The notes below the pieces were generated by a model. The model did no database searches and was not told the origin of the DNA. It saw only the letters and a program-made list of their open reading frames with translations. Both the position numbers and the translations under genes were made by a program. Source: Corynebacterium sp. SCR221107 (GTDB lineage: Bacteria; Actinomycetota; Actinomycetes; Mycobacteriales; Mycobacteriaceae). From it: a DNA stretch of 64,000 bases. Of the stretch, positions 1 to 7,833 are shown piece by piece (the stretch's first letter is position 1; the number at the start of each line of letters is the position of its first letter). The stretch lies in NCBI RefSeq assembly GCF_027886475.1, contig NZ_CP115670.1:2170001-2234000 (forward strand), read 5' to 3'.

Positions 1-181
1 TGATGTAGCCCAGTGTCCAGGCGGCGAGGAATGCTAGATTCTCGTAGGCGGGGACGTGGCCGTTAATGCCAGGCACCTTAGCTAGGGTGTGGGCGACTGG
101 GCTGTCGCCGGGGTTGAGCTTCCGGTCAATGGGGAGTTGGCTCATGGTTTCCATGAAGCCGTGTTCAATGATTTGTGTCAC
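1..181 (-). CDS. partial gene downstream of head protease, product unknown
   Basis: This reading frame opens with GTG at 181-179 and runs off the left edge of the window with no stop, so only about 60 residues are visible. A good ribosome binding site (AGGAG within 182-205) precedes the start. The start lies 5 bases after the stop of the head-protease-like gene, so the two are probably one transcript. The visible residues (starting MTQIIEHGFMETMSQLPIDR) match no family that I can name. In Mu-like head operons the gene after the protease is usually the scaffold or major capsid gene, so a structural role is an inference from position only. Confidence 0.6.
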   Translation of the reverse strand, partial: MTQIIEHGFMETMSQLPIDRKLNPGDSPVAHTLAKVPGINGHVPAYENLAFLAAWTLGYI

Positions 182-185
182 AGTT

Positions 186-665
186 TTAGCTCCTTTCCAG
201 GAGGTCTTGGAGGGATTGAAGGTCGGTGACCGCTGGCCACGTTTCGCCAAGCAGGGCTAGGCCGGTGAGTGCACACCGGTAGGTGCGCCCCTGGTCACGA
301 AGTCCGAAGTGAAGTTCAACACTTCGCTGGGGGTAGGCGGTGGCAATGTGGTCAGCCAGCCACCCCGGTAGGTTCTCGAGGTCACCTACGAGGGATTGAC
401 CCCGGTTAGCTAGGCGAAGGTTGGTGACCTGCCCAAGGTTGGGTGACCCGTCGAACTCACTGCTGGGGTTGAATCTGGGGTCTTGGTGCCCCAGTTTGAT
501 GGTTGGTGGTGGTAGGTGTTTTGAGGCGGCGACGATTGCTGCGAGGTCGGCGGTGGTGTAGCGGCGTCTGCCACCTACCGCACCTTGCCACACACCAGTG
601 GTGAGCAGTTCGACGCCCTCAATGACGTTGCGATCAGTGGCGATAGTCGCGGAAGGTTTCGACAT
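186..665 (-). CDS. phage Mu gpI-like head maturation protease
   Basis: About 159 residues if it starts at the ATG at 665; the frame is open up to 854, but the upstream part is shared with the preceding gene. The pattern is that of Mu gpI-type prohead protease/scaffold proteins: 'VIEGVELLTTGVW' near the start, a 'YTTADLAAIV' segment, 'PPTIKLGHQD', 'NLGQVTNLR', then 'YPQRSVELHF' and 'ALTGLALLGETWPAV' near the C-terminus. Family members process capsid precursors during head assembly. It overlaps the upstream HTH gene by 32 bases, suggesting translational coupling, and no strong ribosome binding site is visible, so the exact start is uncertain. Its presence beside a primase and no visible tail genes suggests a capsid-forming satellite, though the element continues outside the window. 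Confidence 0.72.
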   Translation of the reverse strand: MSKPSATIATDRNVIEGVELLTTGVWQGAVGGRRRYTTADLAAIVAASKHLPPPTIKLGHQDPRFNPSSEFDGSPNLGQVTNLRLANRGQSLVGDLENLPGWLADHIATAYPQRSVELHFGLRDQGRTYRCALTGLALLGETWPAVTDLQSLQDLLERS

Positions 666-1002
666 CGTCGCGGTTGAACCACCACTTGCCTTGCTGTTTC
701 CAGCCGGGGAGGCGTTGTCTGCCCGCGAGGGTGCGGACGTTTCGAGTGGAACAACCCAGAATCTTTGCTGCGCTGGTGGCGTCGATCTGCTCATATTCAA
801 GATTGTCTTCTTCGGCCTGGGGTGGGGGTTCCGGATTTCCGCAAATGGAAACAATTTCTCCGGCGAGCTTCATAATTCCAGGGTTGACCCGTTGCCCACG
901 CCTTCGGCAAAAGTCCGCAAGGGCGAAGACTGTTTTGGCCAGGCGCCGGGCGTCGGCATAGGTCAAGGTCACGCCATGGCCCGGTAGGTGTGTGACGTTC
1001 AC
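634..1002 (-). CDS. HTH DNA-binding protein of the satellite element
   Basis: 122 residues with a GTG start at 1002, preceded by a very good ribosome binding site (AAGGAGG, 6 bases upstream). The C-terminal half ('IDATSAAKILGCSTRNVRTLAGRQ', then 'GKWWFNRDDVETFRDYRH') is a typical excisionase/MerR-like winged helix-turn-helix, with the basic wing and the terminal 'DVxxF' helix. The N-terminal half is a separate helical region with no recognisable motif. Its start overlaps the stop of the upstream gene by four bases (999-1002) and its stop overlaps the protease gene. This places it in the element's morphogenesis operon, perhaps as a regulator of the head genes (inference). Confidence 0.7.
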   Translation of the reverse strand: MNVTHLPGHGVTLTYADARRLAKTVFALADFCRRRGQRVNPGIMKLAGEIVSICGNPEPPPQAEEDNLEYEQIDATSAAKILGCSTRNVRTLAGRQRLPGWKQQGKWWFNRDDVETFRDYRH

Positions 1003-1205
1003 GCACCGCCTCCTTCTATCTGGTCGGCGATCTGGTTAATGAAGGCAATGGCGCGTCCTAGCTGCATTTCAATCCTGGTGCCATCGTCGAGGTGAAGAAC
1101 AAGACGGCGGCCGGTGCTAGTGCCTGTCTGCACTTCTGTTGCGATGTGGGTTGTTACCCATTTCCGGTAGGGGGTGCATATGCGTGCGCGGATAAGTTGA
1201 CTCAT
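999..1205 (-). CDS. small conserved-looking protein, unknown function
   Basis: 68 residues starting with ATG at 1205, with an AAGGAG ribosome binding site 8 bases upstream. The sequence 'RLVLHLDDGTRIEMQLGRAIAFINQIADQIE' predicts a beta hairpin followed by an amphipathic helix. I do not recognise a family. It is coupled on both sides: 12 bases after the primase-helicase gene and overlapping the following HTH gene by 4 bases. Its function cannot be inferred beyond membership of the element's operon. Confidence 0.6.
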   Translation of the reverse strand: MSQLIRARICTPYRKWVTTHIATEVQTGTSTGRRLVLHLDDGTRIEMQLGRAIAFINQIADQIEGGGA

Positions 1206-1217
1206 GGCGAAGGCTCC

Positions 1218-3305
1218 TTAAGGGCGGAAATATTTTTCGTTTCGGTAGATCAGTGCCCCGTCTTCAACGAGGGCGGCAAGAATGGTGCGTACCGTGTCCT
1301 GGTCGGCTGTTTTTGTGGGCACGCAACCGAGTAGCACTCTCTCGCTAAGCCCAACTTCGGTGCTGGTTGAGTCAACGAGGGCGTGCTTGATTTCTTCTTC
1401 CCGTGGGTGCGGAATGGGGGATACGGTGGGGGTAGTTGTGTCGCAAGTACTGTTCCCATAGTTGTCAAGTGGCGTAACTGTAGCGGGGGTAGTTTTCTTG
1501 CCGTGATCGCTCTTGAAAGATTCCAAAGGTGCCAAAGATTCCCGTTCGTGAATGTAGGAATCTTTGGAATCTTTGCTGGAATCTTTAAAAGTTGACCTAG
1601 TTTCGATACTCCATACCCAACCGGCACCACTACCCCCGGACTTTTTGGTTTCAACCCCAATTTTCTTGCGAGCTTTCTTTACTGCATTGTCAGTAAGCCC
1701 AGCGGATCGGGTCACTTTAAGGACATCAGAGACTGGAGCACTACCACCTTGGGAGGCCAGATAGTCGATAACAACAGCCTCAATTTCGCCCCGCTCACCT
1801 TGCCCGTCGCCGTCACCCTGCCGGTCGAGAAATTCGGTTGCCACCTCGTCGGTGAAATCTCCCCACACGAGCGCCCCCACGTCAGTGAGATCACCGTCAT
1901 CAAGTTGCACGGGGCGTGATTCGATATGTGCACGCCTGGAGACAATGCCCGTTGCGAGATTCGCCTTCGTGTTGCTCACGATCAGGTGGCCGTCATCGTC
2001 AACGGCGGCGGATATCACGCTACGGGCGATCTGTGACCATGCGATCGACCCCAACAGTAGGCGTCCAGTGTCTTTGCCTTCGGCCTTACCGAAGTGAGCC
2101 AGCCCCAGCACAGTGATTTTGTGCTTGTCGGCGGCGGCTGCCAGTGGCTCCAGGAACTGTCGAACGTGGTCATCTTTGTAGCCGTCCAACTTGGAGTCCA
2201 TGGCGGACTTTGCAGCGTCGAGTACAACAAATTCCACACCTTTTGCTGCTAGCGCCTCGAACAGTAAGGTGGTGTCTTGTGGTAGTTTCAGGTGCCCTTC
2301 GGTACCTTCGGCTGTTTCCACATCAATGAAAAACACCCTGTTGAGGTCGGCGCCTGCGGCCTGGAGGCGTGGTTTCACCGTGAAACTACGTGAGTCCTCG
2401 GTATTCAGGTAGGCGGCGTTCATGCCCCGGCGGGTAAATTCTGCTACCCACGAACACGCAATTGTTGACTTTCCGATACCTTCACGCCCTGCGAGCAGGG
2501 TAAGCATGTTTCGGGGTATCCACTGGTCGACCAACCAGTCGACTTTCTCCGTTTTCACGGAACAAGCTGGGGTTAGCACGATGGAACGGCGCCCCACACT
2601 GGGCTCAACCTCTACGAGTTCATCGAGGCCATACCCGGCGGCGACATGATCAGAAAGATCATTGCCCACTTTCGCGGCCATGACCGAGATCGACGCGGGC
2701 GGCATGTCCATTGCCTGGAGGTGGTTTTTCACCTTCGCGGCGCGAGTCATGCCCGGCTTGTCTTTGTCCTGGACGATAACCACGTCACGGCCTGCAAGCG
2801 GTGACCAATCGGCCTTACTAGGTGGCGTGCTGGCGCCCTGTGCCTGCGACACAGCGGGAACACCTAACACGTTGACGGCGGTGATGGCGTCCTTCTCACC
2901 CTCAACCAAGAGCACAGGGGTGTTAGGCCAGCGGTTGAGCGTTTCCTGGCCGTATAGGGCGGTGCCCTTCTTGTTGCCAGCCTGGGTGAAGGATTTCGCC
3001 CCTTCCTTCGTGAAGAACCTGGTGACACTTCGGCCATCGGGATATGTGTAGGTGGTGCGTGGTTGATCGTAGAGATCGGCGAACGTTAGCCCGAGTGCGT
3101 CGAGGACGTCGCCGGTATCGGCGTTGAAACTGTGAACGAGAACGGAGTCACCGGTGTAGGTTGCGGTGGTTCCTCGGTCTTCGGCGGAATGGTTGGGTGT
3201 TTGGAAACTAGCCCGCTTCCCCCGCTCCAGTTCCTTCCAGGCCAATCCGTGATTTTCTACTGCCTGCCGTAGTCGTTCGTATGAATTTAGACCGTTGCTT
3301 GGCAA
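1218..3305 (-). CDS. TOPRIM/RepA-like primase-helicase
   Basis: About 695 residues. Residues 130-185 form a TOPRIM domain ('VLLVEGEKDAITA' and later 'VVIVQDKDKPG', the E and DxD acids). Residues 265-480 are a RepA/RecA-like AAA ATPase with Walker A 'GREGIGKST' (273-281) and a Walker B-like 'EFVVLDAAKS' (358-367). The C-terminus is a winged-helix-like region after a low-complexity linker. Proteins of this type prime and unwind DNA for autonomous replication of phages, satellites and plasmids. The candidate start is a TTG at 3305 whose ribosome binding site (AAAGGAG) touches it directly, so the true start may be slightly different. It is the largest gene of this element and leads into the small genes and the head protease. 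Confidence 0.85.
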   Translation of the reverse strand: MPSNGLNSYERLRQAVENHGLAWKELERGKRASFQTPNHSAEDRGTTATYTGDSVLVHSFNADTGDVLDALGLTFADLYDQPRTTYTYPDGRSVTRFFTKEGAKSFTQAGNKKGTALYGQETLNRWPNTPVLLVEGEKDAITAVNVLGVPAVSQAQGASTPPSKADWSPLAGRDVVIVQDKDKPGMTRAAKVKNHLQAMDMPPASISVMAAKVGNDLSDHVAAGYGLDELVEVEPSVGRRSIVLTPACSVKTEKVDWLVDQWIPRNMLTLLAGREGIGKSTIACSWVAEFTRRGMNAAYLNTEDSRSFTVKPRLQAAGADLNRVFFIDVETAEGTEGHLKLPQDTTLLFEALAAKGVEFVVLDAAKSAMDSKLDGYKDDHVRQFLEPLAAAADKHKITVLGLAHFGKAEGKDTGRLLLGSIAWSQIARSVISAAVDDDGHLIVSNTKANLATGIVSRRAHIESRPVQLDDGDLTDVGALVWGDFTDEVATEFLDRQGDGDGQGERGEIEAVVIDYLASQGGSAPVSDVLKVTRSAGLTDNAVKKARKKIGVETKKSGGSGAGWVWSIETRSTFKDSSKDSKDSYIHERESLAPLESFKSDHGKKTTPATVTPLDNYGNSTCDTTTPTVSPIPHPREEEIKHALVDSTSTEVGLSERVLLGCVPTKTADQDTVRTILAALVEDGALIYRNEKYFRP

Positions 3306-3384
3306 CTCCTTTACCCAGCCTTCCTTTGGTGTGCGACGTTTGACTATTCAGTTGTGCACTATTTAGTTGTTCCCGTTTCCGGTT

Positions 3385-3480
3385 GTGCGCGCCCTGGACT
3401 CGAACCAGGGTGTAGGCCGTTCGCGCTGCTGCTTCCCCTACCGGGGAGGCGTCATGTTACTGCTCTTCTTCGGCGCGCAG
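3385..3480 (-). other. tRNA T-arm-like remnant between element genes
   Basis: On the minus strand, 3410-3392 forms a perfect six-base stem closing a seven-base loop that reads TTCGAGT, exactly the layout of a tRNA T-arm. Next to it is GCGCGC, and TGCGCGC is found about 80 bases away (3473-3479), as an acceptor pair would be. No acceptable D-arm or anticodon arm could be folded. I treat it as a decayed or unusual tRNA-like sequence rather than a working tRNA. It occupies the gap between the primase-helicase and the next small gene. Confidence 0.25.
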
Positions 3481-3693
3481 ATAGTCGGTGATATCGGTCT
3501 TCACAAGCTGCTTCCACGCGGCGTCTGTGACATCGGACGCGAGACCGTGGACGTCGATATCCTCTTCGTCGAACCAGTCGGTGAAGACTTTGCGGATTGC
3601 AGATTCCAACGACTCACTCAAGGTGTAGCCATTGCGGTTGACTGCCCGCGCAAGATCGGGGATTGTGGTTGCACTGTAGATTCGATCGCTCAT
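3457..3693 (-). CDS. small satellite protein, unknown function
   Basis: 78 residues from the ATG at 3693; the frame also allows a TTG two codons upstream. The ribosome binding site AAAGGAC fits the ATG. The protein is helical and acidic ('DWFDEEDIDVHGLASDVTD', ending 'RAEEEQ'). The segment 'NGYTLSESLESAIRKVFTDW' could be a short DNA- or protein-binding helix pair. No family is recognised. It is the last gene of the cluster of small genes upstream of the primase-helicase. Confidence 0.55.
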   Translation of the reverse strand: MSDRIYSATTIPDLARAVNRNGYTLSESLESAIRKVFTDWFDEEDIDVHGLASDVTDAAWKQLVKTDITDYLRAEEEQ

Positions 3694-3734
3694 GATCAAT
3701 GTCCTTTCAAAAGGTGGGAGATGGTTTTTGGGGG

Positions 3735-3947
3735 TTACTGGTCGAGGGCATGTTTTTCGACGATCGCCCAGAACTCTTCCGGTGTAAGCCCCCTGCGAAG
3801 ACGATAGCCGTAGGTGATTCCCGCACCAACGGTTTCGAGTACTTCGTCGGCAATCGCCTCAACATCAAAGGCGTCCTCGTTTGGGGCGATGGTGCCGATG
3901 ATCTCAACTTCGATTGCTTCACGGCGATTACTGTGGACGGCGTTCAT
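3735..3947 (-). CDS. small acidic satellite protein, unknown function
   Basis: 70 residues starting MNAVHSNRREAIEVEIIGTI at the ATG at 3947. The start overlaps the stop of the 34-residue upstream gene (ATGA at 3947-3944), so it is translationally coupled. The ribosome binding site AGGAGGTAG lies within that upstream gene. The protein is acidic and contains 'GLTPEEFWAIVEKHALDQ', which looks like a small all-helical C-terminal module. I do not recognise a family. Confidence 0.6.
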   Translation of the reverse strand: MNAVHSNRREAIEVEIIGTIAPNEDAFDVEAIADEVLETVGAGITYGYRLRRGLTPEEFWAIVEKHALDQ

Positions 3948-4048
3948 GCCGCTACCTCCTCCTCGTTGGCACCTAGGTGCTCAATGGCGTAGGCCAGCAG
4001 AACCTGGTCGGCCTCTTCGAGTAGCCGGGTCACTTCGATGGCGTTCAT
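3944..4048 (-). CDS. 34-residue coupled small protein
   Basis: A very short frame, ATG at 4048 to TGA at 3944, giving MNAIEVTRLLEEADQVLLAY and 14 further residues. Both ends overlap neighbours through ATGA junctions (4048-4045 and 3947-3944). The DNA has a coding look (acidic amphipathic helix), and its last codons carry the ribosome binding site of the next gene. It could be a real micro-protein or a leader whose translation couples the flanking genes. Function unknown. Confidence 0.5.
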   Translation of the reverse strand: MNAIEVTRLLEEADQVLLAYAIEHLGANEEEVAA

Positions 4049-4776
4049 GCTTGGCCACCTCGTTCGCGTGCCCACACGGCGCGCTCCTTCTCAATCCGGG
4101 ACACGAGTAGGCGGGTGCCCTCCTCGAAGGACATGTTGTTGACCAGGCCGGCTACATCGTCGAGGTACCGGGCGAGGTCACCGTCCAGGGAATCAGCGCC
4201 GGCTACTTGGCCTCGAGAAATTACGCGGGCAAGTTCGTCGAACAGTTCAGCCTCAACGTCGGTGCTGTCGTCATCACTCCAGGTGGTGAGTCCGTGGCGG
4301 GCGAGTTCGGCCTGGTCAATGGCGACCATGGCGTCGACCAGGCGGCTGTAGTCGCGCCCATCACGCTTAGCGGCGATCAACTGGGTTTTCAGATCGAGGG
4401 CGCCGTAGACCTGCCCCATGGTGACTTCGCGGGCGATACGGTCTTTCGTGTCCTCCCACTCACGCTCTTCCTGCATGCGGCGTTGCTTTTCTTCCTCACG
4501 CATGCGGCGGGTGCGTTCAATCTCGCGGCAATCCTCGCAGATGGTGACGGTGATCTGACCAGCGGCGGCGCGGGCGACATCCTCGTCCGAAAGGGCGAAC
4601 ACTCGAGATCGGCGAGGCATTCGACTTCCGTCTTTCATGACGAACGATTCACCGGTGCTGTTTCGGTGGTCAATGAGGTGTAGACTTACTGGTTGCATGA
4701 CATTCTCCTTTTTCTGGGTGGTGTTTCCCTCGTTGGACGTTGCCGCGTCCACGGGGGTTTTCTTCGTTCCTGGCAT
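4045..4776 (-). CDS. coiled-coil satellite protein, unknown function
   Basis: 243 residues from the ATG at 4776, or 217 from the internal ATG at 4698. Both starts have a plausible ribosome binding site (AAGGGG and AAGGAG). Near the middle, 'ICEDCREIERTRRMREEEKQ' is followed by a long charged coiled-coil segment. The C-terminal half is acidic and helical ('DSLDGDLARYLDDVAGLVNN'). The two nearby cysteines (CEDC) are suggestive of metal binding but stand alone. No family is recognised. It begins the chain of ATGA-coupled genes in this operon. Confidence 0.6.
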   Translation of the reverse strand: MPGTKKTPVDAATSNEGNTTQKKENVMQPVSLHLIDHRNSTGESFVMKDGSRMPRRSRVFALSDEDVARAAAGQITVTICEDCREIERTRRMREEEKQRRMQEEREWEDTKDRIAREVTMGQVYGALDLKTQLIAAKRDGRDYSRLVDAMVAIDQAELARHGLTTWSDDDSTDVEAELFDELARVISRGQVAGADSLDGDLARYLDDVAGLVNNMSFEEGTRLLVSRIEKERAVWARERGGQA

Positions 4777-4788
4777 GGTGGTGCCCCT

Positions 4789-5061
4789 TCAAGGTCGGAT
4801 GGTTTTGTGTGTGACCTGGCACATCATGAGTGCTTCCTCGATGTAATCGTCCACGTCGGCGCGCTCTAGCGAAATGCCGTCACTGTCCAGGTACTGGAGG
4901 ACGCGGACGGCCTCGTATGCGTCCGAGAACACAATGATGGGCGTACCGAGCACGGACAGTGCAACCCAATCCTCTTCGACCACTCCGAGATAGTCGAACC
5001 CGGTGGTCACGACTGCGTTACTTAGCGTGAAAACATCCTTAGTTCGTTCAAGTGTTGCCAC
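4789..5061 (-). CDS. small satellite protein, unknown function
   Basis: About 90 residues from a GTG at 5061; this start is chosen because AGGAGC lies 7 bases upstream, while the more upstream ATG at 5082 has no ribosome binding site. The sequence 'DYLGVVEEDWVALSVLGTPIIVFSDAYEAVRVL' suggests a small beta-alpha fold. It lies 12 bases before the coiled-coil gene and follows the excisionase-like gene by about 50 bases. No family is recognised. Confidence 0.55.
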   Translation of the reverse strand: MATLERTKDVFTLSNAVVTTGFDYLGVVEEDWVALSVLGTPIIVFSDAYEAVRVLQYLDSDGISLERADVDDYIEEALMMCQVTHKTIRP

Positions 5062-5112
5062 GGTTACGCTCCTATGCTGCATGTGAAGTGACGTCGGGGT
5101 TGAGGTAGTCGA

Positions 5113-5355
5113 TCATGCGGCGTTGCCTCCCCCGCGTGCCGTTGATTCATACTGTTGTTCGATCCAAGCTTCCACATCTTCCTGCTTGTAGCGCACCGCC
5201 CGAGAACCAAGTTTGAAACTCTTTGGCCCCTGGTTGATGGATCGGTAGTAACGAAGGGTTGCGGCGGGAATTCCCGTCAACTCCTCTACTTGCTTCGTAT
5301 CAAGAAACATCTCGTCCTCCAGATATTCCAGAATCGCACTTTGCGATTCCGTCAT
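5113..5355 (-). CDS. excisionase/AlpA-like HTH protein
   Basis: 80 residues from the ATG at 5355 (a TTG at 5376 is also in frame). The core 'FLDTKQVEELTGIPAATLRY' followed by 'SFKLGSRAVRYKQEDVEAWI' is a classic MerR-like/AlpA excisionase winged helix: recognition helix, wing, and terminal 'DVEAWI' helix. Such proteins act as directionality factors for tyrosine integrases or switch on early genes. It is transcribed away from the repressor gene at 5469 and begins the element's leftward operon. No ribosome binding site is visible, so the message may be leaderless, as is common in corynebacteria. Confidence 0.78.
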   Translation of the reverse strand: MTESQSAILEYLEDEMFLDTKQVEELTGIPAATLRYYRSINQGPKSFKLGSRAVRYKQEDVEAWIEQQYESTARGGGNAA

Positions 5356-5376
5356 AACTGAAGATAGTCCACACAA

Positions 5377-5468
5377 CCAATACAGTCAACCCATTAGCGC
5401 ATAATTCGCTTTAGGAATGTTATTTATGCTGGTTGCGGTGATTATTCCAAAGTGGAATAGTGATTGCC
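5377..5468. promoter_or_regulatory. divergent control region with palindromic operator
   Basis: This is the gap between the leftward excisionase-like gene and the rightward repressor gene. It is AT-rich and contains a perfect palindrome at 5444-5458 (ATTCCA, three bases, TGGAAT) just before the repressor start. A repressor dimer could bind here and control both directions, as in phage lysogeny switches. The operator role is inferred from position and symmetry. Confidence 0.5.
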
Positions 5469-6134
5469 ATGGGAGATAATGACGCAATTCAACGTCACGT
5501 AGCTAACGTGATTAAGACTTGGCGAACCAAACGGGGCATGAGCCAAGCCGAACTTGCAGAAAAGCTAGAACTTCACCAATCAGCTATCGCAAAAATTGAG
5601 AATCTAGACCGAAAAGTAGATTTCACGACAGTCGTGAGAATTTCCGAAATCCTCAAAATACCCTGGGCGGAATTCAAAGCCGAAGTCCCGACTGAACCCG
5701 AAAGACTTAAGGACGCAACCTCTGGATACCTCACTAAAGTGAATCTTCTTTTCGGCGCCCTTGAGAACCTAGACAATGCGCGGGCGGATCTAGAGAACGC
5801 TACAAAGAACCTACGGCACCGCATAAACAAGGCAAACGAGCTAGGGGAATTCCCTGAAGAACCGGAAATGAAAGAAGTTCTCGACGGACTCAATAAATGT
5901 GAAGAAAATCTCAAGATATTGGCGCACGTCAAGAGCTTCCTTACGGCAATCTCATACGCAATTGATCCAGTTAGCCACCTAAGCCACGTTCTCGAAGGCA
6001 CTCCTTACCCGTATCAACCAATAGAGACAATGGACCCCACCCCTCCTGATTTCGGGGAATTCGACCCCCACGAGCAAGAGCAACTTCTAAGGGAGTTTTT
6101 CAATGACCCAGCGCCGCAACCCTGGCAATTGTGA
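5469..6134 (+). CDS. Cro/CI-type repressor of the satellite element
   Basis: About 221 residues from the ATG at 5469. Residues 10-60 form a standard HTH_3 domain ('WRTKRGMSQAELAEKLELHQ' then 'IAKIENLDRKV'). The remainder is a long helical region ('LFGALENLDNARADLENATK') that is probably an oligomerisation or sensing module. There is no Ser-Lys LexA-type protease domain, so induction is likely not by RecA-driven self-cleavage. The end overlaps the integrase start by 32 bases, so repressor and integrase are co-expressed. There is no clear ribosome binding site, which suggests a leaderless message starting near the palindrome. Confidence 0.8.
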   Translation: MGDNDAIQRHVANVIKTWRTKRGMSQAELAEKLELHQSAIAKIENLDRKVDFTTVVRISEILKIPWAEFKAEVPTEPERLKDATSGYLTKVNLLFGALENLDNARADLENATKNLRHRINKANELGEFPEEPEMKEVLDGLNKCEENLKILAHVKSFLTAISYAIDPVSHLSHVLEGTPYPYQPIETMDPTPPDFGEFDPHEQEQLLREFFNDPAPQPWQL

Positions 6135-6913
6135 AGTAGAAGATCTTTGGTACAAGAAGGATAAGACTCCTTCCTCGAGGCACGGCGTAGGCAAGCGCTG
6201 GAGGGTGCGGTGGGTGGACTACGACGGACACCAGAAAACCAGATCATTCGACCGACAACAGGACGCAAAATCCTACAAAAAGCAAATCATCACCTCCATT
6301 ACCACAGGTGACTACATCGACCGTAACAAAAGCCAAACAACCGTCTCAGAGGTCTATAAACGCTGGGAGCCGACACAGGTTCACGTAAAGGCCAAAACAC
6401 GATATGACCGTCTATCACCTTGGAACATAGACGTAGAACCACGCTGGGGTGAGCGTGAAGTCGGTTCAATCCAAAAAAGCGAGGTTTCCGAATGGATTGG
6501 TGAGCTTCACGCCGCCGGGAAAAGCCCCTCAAAAATCGCACAAGTACTCGAAGTGCTCCGTCTGGTACTAGGTTTCGCGGTCGACGATGGTCTGATTAAG
6601 GCAAATCCGGCGCGGGGCGTGAAGACACCACGCAAAACAGAGCAGAGAAAGTTCTATCTGACCGTTCCACAGGTCGAGACAATAGCGAAGGGCTGTGGTG
6701 ACCACGCCACCATGATTCGGGTGCTTGCCTACACCGGCCTACGATGGGGTGAATGTGCTGCACTCCGAGTAGAAGACGTAGACCTTGAGAAACGCCACCT
6801 ATGGGTGCGCCACAATGATTCGCGTCCAGGTGGCAAACTCGTAGAAACCACGCCGAAGTCCCACGAACAACGATGGGTACCCTACCCCGATTTCATTCAC
6901 AATGAACTAAAAG
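6103..6913 (+). pseudogene. int: tyrosine integrase, N-terminal part (interrupted)
   Basis: First 270 residues of a phage-type tyrosine recombinase. The N-terminal SAM-like DNA-binding domain is followed by the start of the catalytic domain with the first arginine in 'LAYTGLRWGECAALRVED'. The frame then enters an IS481-type insertion at 6914. The lost part (HxxR, H and Tyr) resumes at 11,266. Joining the two across the 15-base target duplication restores a continuous integrase. It overlaps the repressor gene, the usual lysogeny-module order. Because the catalytic residues are split over 4.3 kb, this copy cannot produce a working enzyme. Confidence 0.9.
6899..6913 (+). repeat. 15-bp target duplication, left copy (IS481-type insertion)
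   Basis: The sequence acaatgaactaaaag ends directly before the insertion and recurs at 11,266-11,280 directly after it. Fifteen bases is at the upper end of what IS481 family members produce. Confidence 0.9.
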
Positions 6914-7033
6914 TGTCCTGTCTAGGGACTTTTTGGACGGGGAGTCCAGTTAGTTTTTGGACGGGGAGTCCATGGGGTTTGTGGACGTGATGTCTAACAG
7001 CTTTTTGGACGTGATTCGGGTTGGAATATTCAA

Positions 7034-7727
7034 ATGGCTATTCCAACCCATATTCGTAAGAAGATCGCGGATTTCGATCCCGTCCGTGACGGTAAGACCA
7101 TCACCAAGTTCTGCAAAGAAATCGGCGTGTCCCGGCAGACGTACAACAACATCAAACATCGCATCGCTGAACGCGGCCGGGCAGGAATTATCCCGGATTC
7201 CACAGCACCGAAGAATCCTGCCCGAAAGTTCGATGTCGAGCTACGCCAACTCGTCGTCCAGGCCCGCCAGGTACTGAAAGAAACTGGCCGCGACTATGGG
7301 CCGTGGTCGATCTACTACTACTTGCTGGATGACCTGCGGATGGAGAATCCTCCGCAGCGCTCGACGATTGCTTTGTGGCTTCACGAAGCCGGTGTTGTTG
7401 ACGGGAATGCCCGCAAGCGCCCCAGAAGCTCATACAAACGGTTTGCCCGCGCAAAGGTCAACGAGTTGTGGCAGATTGATGGCTTCGTCTACCGCTTATT
7501 CGACACTGCGCATACCCAGATCACGATCTACCAGCTCATCGATGACGCCAGTCGTTTCGACCTCGGATCGCAAGCATTCAGCAGGCCTGAAAACGGTGTC
7601 GATGCACGCGCCACCTTGGCTGCAGCAATGGATTCTTATGGCTGTCCTCAGGAGGTGCTGTCCGATAACGGTGAGGCCTTCGCCACCTATCACCGGGGCC
7701 GACTATCGGACACCGAACGATGGCTAG
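7034..7727 (+). pseudogene. IS481-type transposase, N-terminal part (interrupted)
   Basis: 231 residues. The N-terminal helix-turn-helix ('KTITKFCKEIGVSRQTYNNI') is followed by the start of an rve integrase core. The first catalytic aspartate is in 'ELWQIDGFVYRLFD' and the second in '[16 protein letters not shown]'. The frame is broken at 7728 by an IS21-type element. The catalytic glutamate is in the C-terminal part beginning at 10,378 ('GKDERSHQTIFRYLD'). Confidence 0.88.
7722..7727 (+). repeat. 6-bp target duplication, left copy (IS21-type insertion)
   Basis: ggctag precedes the IS21-type element and recurs at 10,372-10,377 immediately after it. IS21 elements make duplications of 4-8 bases. 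Confidence 0.82.
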
Positions 7728-7833
7728 TGTCAGATGCGGGTTTTTGGTACCGGTGTTCCGGAGACCCGGTACTGCCGGGTTCCGGGTAGTTGGTACCGGG
7801 GCCGGGCCGACCGAGTCGGCCTGGTTGTTTGCT

